A DNA stretch of 39,701 nt from Anaerobutyricum hallii DSM 3353 (GTDB taxonomy: Bacteria > Bacillota > Clostridia > Lachnospirales > Lachnospiraceae), in assembly GCF_000173975.1 (NCBI RefSeq), contig NZ_ACEP01000042.1, positions 1 to 39,701 of the forward strand. Reading direction: 5' to 3'. The notes under the pieces are model-generated. The model saw only the letters and a list, made by a program, of their open reading frames with translations. It was not told where the DNA came from and ran no database searches. Numbering within the stretch: the first letter of the stretch is position 1; each line of letters opens with the position of its first letter. Positions 31,826 to 39,701 of this stretch are shown one piece after another. The translations under genes were made by a program, and so were the position numbers.

Positions 31826-34800
31826 TTAAAGATTTTCAGAATCCATCATCATTGCTGCATCCTCTGACTTCTGATCACGTATTTCTTCTTCCATAGAAGC
31901 TGCATCATAGTCAAATTCGTCTGCTTCTTCGATCTTGTTGACAACTTTTCCTGTATCAAGATGAAGGTTACGATACTTCTTTAATCCTGTTCCGGCTGGA
32001 ATCAGTTTTCCTAAAAGTACGTTTTCCTTAAGACCAATTAATGGATCAATCTTTCCTTTGATTGCTGCATCTGTAAGAACCTTTGTTGTTTCCTGGAAGG
32101 AAGCAGCAGATAAGAAAGAACTTGTTGCAAGAGAAGCCTTTGTGATACCGAGAAGTGTCTGCTCTGCTGTTGCAGGCTCTTTTCCTTCTGCAAGAAGTCT
32201 TTCATTCTCATCCTCTAATTCAAGGATATCAATGAGTGCTCCTGGTAAGTACCGGCTATCTCCAGCTTCTTCAATACGAACTTTCTTAAGCATCTGGCGA
32301 ACGATAATCTCGATATGTTTATCGTTGATATCTACACCCTGCAGACGGTATACACGCTGTACTTCACGCATCATGTAATCCTGAACTGCTCCTGCACCTT
32401 TGATTCTTAAGATGTCATGAGGATTTACAGAACCTTCTGTCAGTTCATCACCGGCCTCTAAGTAAGTACCGTCAAGAACTTTGATACGGGAACCGTAAGG
32501 AATTACATAATTTCTTGTTTCTCCGCTATCCTCATTTACTACAGTGATTTCACGTTTTTCTTTTGTTTCTTTTACATCCGCACGACCAGCAATTTCAGTG
32601 ATGATGGCAAGGCCCTTAGGTTTACGTGCCTCGAAAAGCTCCTCGACACGAGGAAGACCCTGTGTAATATCATCACCGGCTACACCACCGGCATGGAATG
32701 TACGCATAGTAAGCTGTGTACCAGGCTCACCAATGGACTGAGCAGCAATAATTCCGACTGCCTCACCAACCTGTACTGCCTGACCAGTTGCAAGGTTGGC
32801 ACCGTAACATTTAGAACATGCACCGTTATGGGACTTACATGTTAACATTGTTCTGATCTTAACCTGCTGATATCCTGCGTTTACAATTGCTTTCGCACGC
32901 TTTGGAGTAATCATGCAGTTCGCTTCAACAATGATATTACCTTCTTTATCTTTGTAATCTTCTGCTGCATAACGTCCGCTGATACGATCCTCTAATGATT
33001 CGATTGTTTCTTTTCCATCCATGATAGCTTCTACATACATGCTTGGAATCTTGTTTGTTCCTTCGCAGCAATCCTGTTCACGAATAATCAGTTCCTGAGA
33101 TACATCTACAAGACGTCTTGTCAGATAACCGGAATCGGCTGTACGAAGGGCTGTATCGGAAAGTCCCTTTCTGGCACCATGTGCAGAAATGAAGTACTCC
33201 AGTACGTCAAGACCTTCACGGAAGTTGGACTTGATAGGAAGTTCGATAGTACGTCCGGATGTATCGGCCATCAGTCCACGCATACCGGCAAGCTGTTTAA
33301 TCTGCTGGTTAGAACCACGGGCACCGGAGTCAGCCATCATGAAGATGTTGTTGTACTTATCAAGACCACTGATCAGTTTATCTGTAAGTTCGTTATCGGC
33401 AGCAAACCATGTCTGTACTACTGCTTTATAACGTTCTTCTTCTGTCATGAAACCACGGCGGTATTGTTTTGTAATGTACTCAACCTGTTTCTGAGCTGCT
33501 GCAAGGATTTCTGGTTTTTCTTTTGGTACAGTCATATCGGAAATAGATACACTTAACGCACCAATTGTAGAATACTTATATCCAAGAGCTTTGATATTAT
33601 CAAGAACCTCGGCAGTCTTAGTTGTACCATGTACGCTGATACAACGGTCAAGGATCTGTTTTAACTGTTTCTTACCACACTGAAAATCAACTTCTAACTT
33701 TAAGAAGTTATCTGGATCAGAACGGTCAACAAAACCTAAATCCTGAAGGATGATTTCGTTGAAAAGAAGACGTCCCATTGTACAATCTATAATACGGCTT
33801 CCCATTGTTCCGTCTGGTCTCATACCTCTTCTCTTTACTTTGATTCTGGAATGAAGTGTGATTACCTTGTTCTCGTAAGCAAGATATGCTTCATTTTCAG
33901 ACTTAAAGCATTTACCTTCACCCTTAGCTCCTTCTTTTTCCATAGTCAGGTAGTAAATACCAAGGACCATATCCTGAGAAGGAACGGCTACTGGAGCACC
34001 ATCAGATGGCTTCAGTAAGTTGTTTGGAGAAAGTAAGAGGAAACGGCACTCAGCCTGTGCTTCCTGGGAAAGTGGCAGATGGACAGCCATCTGGTCACCA
34101 TCAAAGTCGGCATTAAACGCTGTACATACTAATGGATGTAACTTAATCGCTTTACCTTCTACTAATGTTGGCTCGAATGCCTGAATACCAAGACGATGCA
34201 AGGTAGGAGCACGGTTTAACATAACCGGATGTTCTTTGATAACATCTTCGAGTACATCCCAAACTTCTGGCTGTAACTTTTCTACCATCTTCTTGGCAGA
34301 CTTAATATTATGAGCAAGACCGTTTGCTACAAGTTCTTTCATAACAAATGGTTTGAAAAGCTCGATAGCCATCTCTTTTGGAAGACCACACTGATAAATC
34401 TTTAATTCTGGTCCTACTACGATTACGGAACGTCCTGAGTAGTCAACACGCTTACCAAGAAGGTTCTGACGGAAACGTCCCTGTTTACCCTTTAACATAT
34501 CGGAAAGGGATTTTAATGCTCTGTTTCCAGGACCAGTTACTGGACGTCCACGACGGCCATTATCGATTAACGCATCAACAGCTTCCTGAAGCATACGCTT
34601 TTCGTTACGGATAATAATGTCTGGCGCACCAAGCTCTAACAGTCTCTTAAGACGGTTATTACGGTTGATGATTCTTCTATATAAATCATTTAAATCGGAG
34701 GTTGCAAAACGTCCACCATCTAACTGAACCATTGGACGGATATCCGGAGGGATAACCGGAACAGCGTCAAGAACCATCCATTCTGGACGGTTTCCTGACA

Positions 34801-35494
34801 GACGGAAAGCTTCTACAACTTCTAATCGTTTAATATTTCTTGCTTTCTTCTGACCGCTGGCATTCTTAAGACTCTTCTTAAGTTCTTCTGCTTCAGCCTC
34901 TAAGTCGATCTCTGCAAGAAGTTCTTTGATTGCCTCAGCACCCATTCCTACACGGAAGTTTCCAAGACCTTCATCAGAATTCCTATATTCTTCTGTTACA
35001 CGACGGTACTCAGCATCAGAGATAACGTCCTTCTTGCTTAAGTTTGTTGTTCCTGGGTCAAGAACTACAAAGGAAGCAAAGTATAATACTTTTTCCAGTG
35101 CTTTTGGAGACATATCAAGGATTAATCCCATACGGCTAGGGATTCCCTTGAAGTACCAGATATGGGATACTGGAGCTGCGAGTTCGATGTGTCCCATTCT
35201 TTCTCTTCTTACACTTGCCTTTGTAACTTCAACACCACATTTATCACAGACAACGCCTTTATAGCGAATCTTTTTATATTTACCACAGTGACATTCCCAG
35301 TCCTTGCTTGGTCCGAAAATTCTTTCACAGAACAGACCATCTTTTTCCGGCTTTAAAGTACGGTAGTTAATGGTTTCCGGCTTTTTTACCTCACCATGAG
35401 ACCACTGACGAATCAGTTCCGGAGACGCAAGTCCGATTTTAATGGCGTCAAAATTAACCGGCTGTTCAACTGTTTGGTTATTCATATCAGACAT
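31826..35494 (-). CDS. rpoC: RNA polymerase subunit beta'
   Basis: The 1222-residue largest core subunit. N-terminal zinc site [20 protein letters not shown], catalytic magnesium loop NADFDGDQM, bridge-helix/trigger-loop region ([20 protein letters not shown]), and second cysteine cluster [13 protein letters not shown]. The C-terminal tail is acidic ([20 protein letters not shown]). It follows rpoB by 22 bp in the same operon. Downstream is a long palindrome rather than a standard terminator. Confidence 0.98.
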   Translation of the reverse strand: MSDMNNQTVEQPVNFDAIKIGLASPELIRQWSHGEVKKPETINYRTLKPEKDGLFCERIFGPSKDWECHCGKYKKIRYKGVVCDKCGVEVTKASVRRERMGHIELAAPVSHIWYFKGIPSRMGLILDMSPKALEKVLYFASFVVLDPGTTNLSKKDVISDAEYRRVTEEYRNSDEGLGNFRVGMGAEAIKELLAEIDLEAEAEELKKSLKNASGQKKARNIKRLEVVEAFRLSGNRPEWMVLDAVPVIPPDIRPMVQLDGGRFATSDLNDLYRRIINRNNRLKRLLELGAPDIIIRNEKRMLQEAVDALIDNGRRGRPVTGPGNRALKSLSDMLKGKQGRFRQNLLGKRVDYSGRSVIVVGPELKIYQCGLPKEMAIELFKPFVMKELVANGLAHNIKSAKKMVEKLQPEVWDVLEDVIKEHPVMLNRAPTLHRLGIQAFEPTLVEGKAIKLHPLVCTAFNADFDGDQMAVHLPLSQEAQAECRFLLLSPNNLLKPSDGAPVAVPSQDMVLGIYYLTMEKEGAKGEGKCFKSENEAYLAYENKVITLHSRIKVKRRGMRPDGTMGSRIIDCTMGRLLFNEIILQDLGFVDRSDPDNFLKLEVDFQCGKKQLKQILDRCISVHGTTKTAEVLDNIKALGYKYSTIGALSVSISDMTVPKEKPEILAAAQKQVEYITKQYRRGFMTEEERYKAVVQTWFAADNELTDKLISGLDKYNNIFMMADSGARGSNQQIKQLAGMRGLMADTSGRTIELPIKSNFREGLDVLEYFISAHGARKGLSDTALRTADSGYLTRRLVDVSQELIIREQDCCEGTNKIPSMYVEAIMDGKETIESLEDRISGRYAAEDYKDKEGNIIVEANCMITPKRAKAIVNAGYQQVKIRTMLTCKSHNGACSKCYGANLATGQAVQVGEAVGIIAAQSIGEPGTQLTMRTFHAGGVAGDDITQGLPRVEELFEARKPKGLAIITEIAGRADVKETKEKREITVVNEDSGETRNYVIPYGSRIKVLDGTYLEAGDELTEGSVNPHDILRIKGAGAVQDYMMREVQRVYRLQGVDINDKHIEIIVRQMLKKVRIEEAGDSRYLPGALIDILELEDENERLLAEGKEPATAEQTLLGITKASLATSSFLSAASFQETTKVLTDAAIKGKIDPLIGLKENVLLGKLIPAGTGLKKYRNLHLDTGKVVNKIEEADEFDYDAASMEEEIRDQKSEDAAMMMDSENL

Positions 35495-35516
35495 AGGTTA
35501 CTCCTTCCAAACTATC

Positions 35517-38500
35517 TTACAAATCAGAATCGCCAAAAGGCATTTCTGTAAACTCTGGCTGTGCATCAGCCTGTCCAGCTTCTTCTTCCAGAGTACTTTC
35601 TTTGTAGCCATACTCTCCAAGATTGCTCTCGTCCTTATAATTGTTATCATCCGGACTGCTCTCAATCACTGAAGTAAGGGATTCATTAATTGTTTCGCTG
35701 CCTTCCTGAAGCTCAATTTCTGTCATATCTTCTTTTAAGACACGAACATCAAGAGCGAGGGACTGGAATTCCTTAAGAAGTACCTTGAAGGATTCCGGAA
35801 TACCTGGTTCAGGAATATTCTCTCCTTTGATGATTGCTTCGTATGTCTTCACACGACCAACTACATCATCAGACTTCACAGTTAAGATTTCCTGAAGAGT
35901 GTAGGAAGCACCATAAGCCTCAAGAGCCCAAACCTCCATCTCTCCGAAACGCTGTCCACCGAACTGAGCTTTACCACCCAGAGGCTGCTGTGTTACTAAT
36001 GAGTAAGGACCTGTAGAACGTGCATGAATCTTATCATCTACTAAGTGATGCAGCTTCAGATAATGCATGAATCCGATGGAAACTGGTGAATCGAATTCCT
36101 GTCCTGTACGTCCATCACGAAGCTGAACCTTACCTGTACGGTCGATTGGAACACCCTTCCATTCTTCTCTGTGGTCACGGTTATCCCAAAGATACTTCAT
36201 AATATCATCGTTAACCTTGTCACCCCAGCGTTCTTCGAATTCTTCCCATGTCTTGTTCGCATAGTCATTCGCCATCTCAAGAGTATCCATGATATCGTTC
36301 TCATCTGCACCGTTAAATACTGGTGTTGCTACATTAAATCCAAGCACCTTAGATGCGAGACTTAAATGAAGCTCTAAGACCTGTCCGATATTCATTCGGG
36401 AAGGTACACCTAATGGGTTCAGTACGATATCGAGTGGACGGCCATTAGGAAGGAATGGCATATCCTCTACTGGAAGTACACGGGAAACTACACCCTTGTT
36501 ACCATGACGGCCAGCCATCTTATCACCAACAGAAATCTTACGTTTCTGTGCAATGTAAACACGAACAGACTTGTTAACTGTTGGAGGCAGCTCGTCACCA
36601 TTCTCCCTTGTAAATACCTTTGTATCCATAACAACACCGTAAGCGCCGTGTGGAACACGAAGGGAAGTATCACGAACTTCTCTTGCCTTTTCACCGAAAA
36701 TAGCACGAAGAAGTCTTTCTTCAGCAGTAAGTTCTGTCTCTCCCTTAGGAGTCACCTTACCTACCAGAATATCTCCGGCATGAACTTCTGCACCGATACG
36801 GATGATACCATTCTCATCCAGATCTTTTAATACATCTTCACTAAGACCAGCAAGATCTCTTGTAATCTCTTCCTGTCCAAGCTTTGTATCTCTTGCCTCT
36901 GCTTCATATTCTTCAATATGAACAGATGTATATACGTCATTCTGTACAAGACGCTCACTTAAAAGTACGGCATCCTCATAGTTATAACCTTCCCAGGTCA
37001 TAAATCCGATTAATGGGTTCTTACCAAGAGCCATCTCGCCGCCGCATGTGGAAGCACCATCTGCAAGAATATCTCCTGCTTCAACATGGTCACCCTTATT
37101 TACGATAGGTCTCTGGTTCATACAGTTACCCTGGTTGCTTCGGGAGAACTTAATTACGTGGTAAGTATCACGGATTCCGTCTTCTCGTTTTACGATAATC
37201 TCTTTACTTGTTGAGTACTCAACTGTACCTGCATGATGTGCGATAATACATACACCTGAGTCGCGGGCAGCCTTAGCTTCCATACCAGTACCAACAACTG
37301 GAACTTCTGTCTTTAACAGTGGTACAGCCTGACGCTGCATGTTGGATCCCATCAGAGCACGGTTCGCATCATCGTTCTCAAGGAAAGGAATCATAGATGT
37401 AGCTACGGAGAATACCATCTTAGGAGATACGTCCATTAAGTCAATTCTTGACTTTCTAAATTCAGATGTTTCCTCTCTGTAACGACCGGAAACATTAGTG
37501 TGAATGAAGTGACCTTCTTCATCTAATGGTTCGTTCGCCTGCGCTACTGTGTAGTTATCTTCTTCATCAGCAGTAAGGTATACAACATCATCTGTTACAA
37601 CTGGGTTCTGTGGGTCACTCTTATCTACCTTACGGTATGGAGCCTCAACAAAACCATATTCATTAATTCTTGCGTAAGTTGCAAGAGAGTTAATCAGACC
37701 GATGTTAGGACCCTCGGGAGTCTCTACAGGACACATTCTTCCGTAGTGGGAATAGTGTACATCTCGAACCTCGAATCCGGCACGATCTCTGGAAAGACCT
37801 CCAGGACCTAATGCGGAAAGACGTCTCTTATGAGTAAGCTCAGATAATGGGTTATGCTGATCCATGAACTGAGATAACTGAGAACTTCCAAAGAATTCCT
37901 TAACAGCAGCAGTAACTGGTTTAATGTTAATTAATGTCTGTGGGGAAATGGACTCAATGTCCTGTGTTGTCATACGTTCTCTGACAACTCTCTCCAGACG
38001 GGATAAACCAATTCTGTACTGATTCTGTAACAACTCACCAACGGCACGGATACGACGGTTACCTAAGTGGTCGATATCATCATCGTTACCAACACCATAC
38101 TCAAGATGGATATTGTAGTTAATAGAAGCTAAAATATCTTCTCTTGTAATGTGCTTTGGAATCAGCTCAGTGATATTCTTGCGAATCTGTGCTTTAATTT
38201 CATCTATATCATCATATTCTTCTAAGATTTTTTCAAGGGCTGGATAGTATACTAATTCAGTAACGCCAACTTCCTCTGGGTCAACATCAACAAAGCTTGT
38301 GATATCTACCATCATACTGGAAAGGACTTTTACTTCTTTCTCTTCTGTCTCAACGTAAACATAAGGAACTGCTGCGTTCTGAATAGCGTCAGCCTGTTCT
38401 TTTGTAAGTCTTACACCTGCTTCAAAAAGGATTTCTCCTGTGGAAGGATCAAGTACATCCTGCGCCAGTCTGTGTCCTGCAATACGATTGCGGAACATTA

Positions 38501-39353
38501 ACTTCTTATTAAATTTATAACGTCCTACTTTTGCAAGGTCATAACGTCTTGCATCGAAGAACATACTGTTAATCAGGCTCTCTGCACTGTCAACTGATAA
38601 AGGTTCACCTGGGCGGATCTTCTCGTATAACTTCTTAAGACCTTCCTGGTAGTTTGTTGCTGTATCCTTTTCGAGAGTTTTTAAAATCTTAGGCTCTTCT
38701 CCGAATAATTCCTTAATTTCAGCATTGGTTCCAATGCCAAGAGCTCTGATAAGTACAGTAACAGGAACCTTTCTTGTACGGTCAACACGAACATAGAATA
38801 CATCGTTGGAGTCTGTCTCGTATTCCAGCCATGCACCACGGTTAGGAATTACTGTACAAGAATATAACTTCTTACCAATCTTGTCGTGGCTGATCGCATA
38901 GTAAATACCTGGAGAACGAACTAACTGACTGACGATAACACGTTCCGCACCATTAATTACGAAAGTACCTGTTTCCGTCATCAATGGCAGGTCGCCCATA
39001 AAAATGTCGTGTTGTTTAAAATCATCTGTTTCCTTATTATGGAGACGAACTTTCACTTTTAAAGGAGCTGCATATGTTGCATCACGTTCTTTACACTCCT
39101 CGATTGAATACTTTCTATCCTCTCTGCAAAGCTGAAAGTCCACAAACTCCAGGCTGAGCTGTCCACTGTAATCCGTGATAGGCGAAATGTCCTCAAAAAC
39201 CTCTTTTAATCCATCTGTAAGGAACCATTTGTAGGAATCTTTCTGGACTTCTATAAGATTCGGCATATCGAGAACATCTTTTTGTCTGGCATAGCTCATT
39301 CTGATGTTTTTGCTTCCCGGAATTCGCGTTGGACGCAGTCTATTCTTTTCCAT
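35517..39353 (-). CDS. rpoB: RNA polymerase subunit beta
   Basis: Second-largest core subunit. The frame is open to 39425, but the beta subunit starts at [20 protein letters not shown] (ATG 39353, ribosome site AAGGGGTG), giving 1278 residues. The rifampicin region reads [20 protein letters not shown] (wild-type residues). [17 protein letters not shown] and [11 protein letters not shown] mark the catalytic-side regions. The acidic C-terminal extension (about the last 90 residues) is typical of Clostridia. It has its own promoter just upstream. Confidence 0.98.
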   Translation of the reverse strand: MEKNRLRPTRIPGSKNIRMSYARQKDVLDMPNLIEVQKDSYKWFLTDGLKEVFEDISPITDYSGQLSLEFVDFQLCREDRKYSIEECKERDATYAAPLKVKVRLHNKETDDFKQHDIFMGDLPLMTETGTFVINGAERVIVSQLVRSPGIYYAISHDKIGKKLYSCTVIPNRGAWLEYETDSNDVFYVRVDRTRKVPVTVLIRALGIGTNAEIKELFGEEPKILKTLEKDTATNYQEGLKKLYEKIRPGEPLSVDSAESLINSMFFDARRYDLAKVGRYKFNKKLMFRNRIAGHRLAQDVLDPSTGEILFEAGVRLTKEQADAIQNAAVPYVYVETEEKEVKVLSSMMVDITSFVDVDPEEVGVTELVYYPALEKILEEYDDIDEIKAQIRKNITELIPKHITREDILASINYNIHLEYGVGNDDDIDHLGNRRIRAVGELLQNQYRIGLSRLERVVRERMTTQDIESISPQTLINIKPVTAAVKEFFGSSQLSQFMDQHNPLSELTHKRRLSALGPGGLSRDRAGFEVRDVHYSHYGRMCPVETPEGPNIGLINSLATYARINEYGFVEAPYRKVDKSDPQNPVVTDDVVYLTADEEDNYTVAQANEPLDEEGHFIHTNVSGRYREETSEFRKSRIDLMDVSPKMVFSVATSMIPFLENDDANRALMGSNMQRQAVPLLKTEVPVVGTGMEAKAARDSGVCIIAHHAGTVEYSTSKEIIVKREDGIRDTYHVIKFSRSNQGNCMNQRPIVNKGDHVEAGDILADGASTCGGEMALGKNPLIGFMTWEGYNYEDAVLLSERLVQNDVYTSVHIEEYEAEARDTKLGQEEITRDLAGLSEDVLKDLDENGIIRIGAEVHAGDILVGKVTPKGETELTAEERLLRAIFGEKAREVRDTSLRVPHGAYGVVMDTKVFTRENGDELPPTVNKSVRVYIAQKRKISVGDKMAGRHGNKGVVSRVLPVEDMPFLPNGRPLDIVLNPLGVPSRMNIGQVLELHLSLASKVLGFNVATPVFNGADENDIMDTLEMANDYANKTWEEFEERWGDKVNDDIMKYLWDNRDHREEWKGVPIDRTGKVQLRDGRTGQEFDSPVSIGFMHYLKLHHLVDDKIHARSTGPYSLVTQQPLGGKAQFGGQRFGEMEVWALEAYGASYTLQEILTVKSDDVVGRVKTYEAIIKGENIPEPGIPESFKVLLKEFQSLALDVRVLKEDMTEIELQEGSETINESLTSVIESSPDDNNYKDESNLGEYGYKESTLEEEAGQADAQPEFTEMPFGDSDL

Positions 39354-39441
39354 CGATGTTTTCACCCCTTGAATAATCATAATGTTAAATCTTCTGGTTA
39401 CTTTCCAATAGGCATACAGACCCATTGTGAATCAGTTTATT

Positions 39442-39470
39442 ATCATAGCACATCTGTCAAGCCATGTCAA
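39442..39470 (-). promoter_or_regulatory. rpoBC promoter
   Basis: Minus strand -35 TTGACA (39465-39470), 17-bp spacer, -10 TATGAT (39442-39447), about 90 bp upstream of the rpoB ATG. Confidence 0.75.
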
Positions 39471-39701
39471 CTAATTTTTTTCTCTTATTCTTGATTTTTT
39501 CCAGTTTTTTCACTTGTTAAACATGGGAGTAAAATTTCTTCCATATAATATGTATAAAATAGCGGCGAAAAAAGGGAGAAATTCGGCAACTTTTTTGATT
39601 TGACAAAATGGATAAGTGATTACTATCTGATTCATTAGGGGGAAACAAACGAAAAAAGAAATACTGCCATATCCCATCTGCTCTGTAGTCGCATCTGGGA
39701 T
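39471..39701. other. region upstream of rpoB, no gene seen
   Basis: AT-rich, non-coding. It ends at the window edge with an inverted repeat (ATCCCA/TGGGAT, 39671-39701) enclosing TAGTCGCA. The minus strand after it is T-rich (TTTCTTTTTT), so this may be the terminator of the gene upstream of rpoB (normally rplL), partly outside the window. The TAGTCGCA motif also occurs in the palindrome at 1-44. Confidence 0.4.

Overview
The window looks like a low-GC Firmicute of the class Clostridia, most likely a gut Lachnospiraceae. The reasons are the AT-rich sequence, strong AGGAGG-type ribosome sites, a BceRS/BceAB-like module, an anaerobic selenium gene cluster, and accessory genes (MobV relaxase, TnpV, DUF5348) of the kind common in gut Clostridia. 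The species cannot be fixed from the sequence alone.

Layout. (1) 1-4.8 kb, minus strand: response regulator, intramembrane-sensing histidine kinase, and a BceAB-type ABC transporter (peptide-antibiotic sensing and detoxification). (2) 4.8-9.4 kb: a LysR regulator divergent from selD, yedF, a DUF3343 gene, an acyl-CoA-dehydratase-activase-type ATPase and a second DUF3343 gene, together a selenium-metabolism cluster. (3) 9.5-12.4 kb, minus strand: a membrane protein with two zinc ribbons, a YitT-family protein and a DUF2500 protein. (4) 12.66-26.85 kb: a 14.2-kb integrative mobilizable element inserted at the 3' end of tuf and flanked by 186-bp direct repeats (184/186 identical). (5) 26.8-39.4 kb, minus strand: tuf, fusA, rpsG, rpsL, rpoC and rpoB, the conserved str/rpo region.

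The mobile element carries, from its left end: a HEPN-like protein and a DGQR-motif protein, a C5 cytosine methyltransferase, two tandem Sau3AI/MutH-fold endonucleases and a Vsr nick enzyme (a restriction-modification/defence module); then TnpV, a frameshifted MobV relaxase with an oriT-like region, DUF5348, a small conserved protein, a RepA-like ATPase with a probable antisense control RNA, a tyrosine integrase with its small winged-helix partner, and an XRE repressor.

The most unusual item lies between the XRE gene and the right attachment repeat. It is an independent minus-strand transcription unit with a consensus promoter (TTGACA-N17-TATACT) and an intrinsic terminator. A perfect tRNA T-arm and 3' acceptor strand come first; about 130 nt later come the matching 5' acceptor strand and a perfect tRNA D-arm. 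The tRNA halves are therefore in circularly permuted order. A canonical anticodon arm is not evident, so it is best described as a permuted tRNA-like RNA of unknown function.

Other structure: an 80-bp terminator module present three times (after tuf, after the displaced tuf end, and after the zinc-ribbon gene); a family of long palindromes, one inside the rpsL-rpoC gap and one at the window start; and clear 17-bp-spaced promoters for rpoB, rpsL, tuf, the integrase operon, vsr and the methyltransferase.
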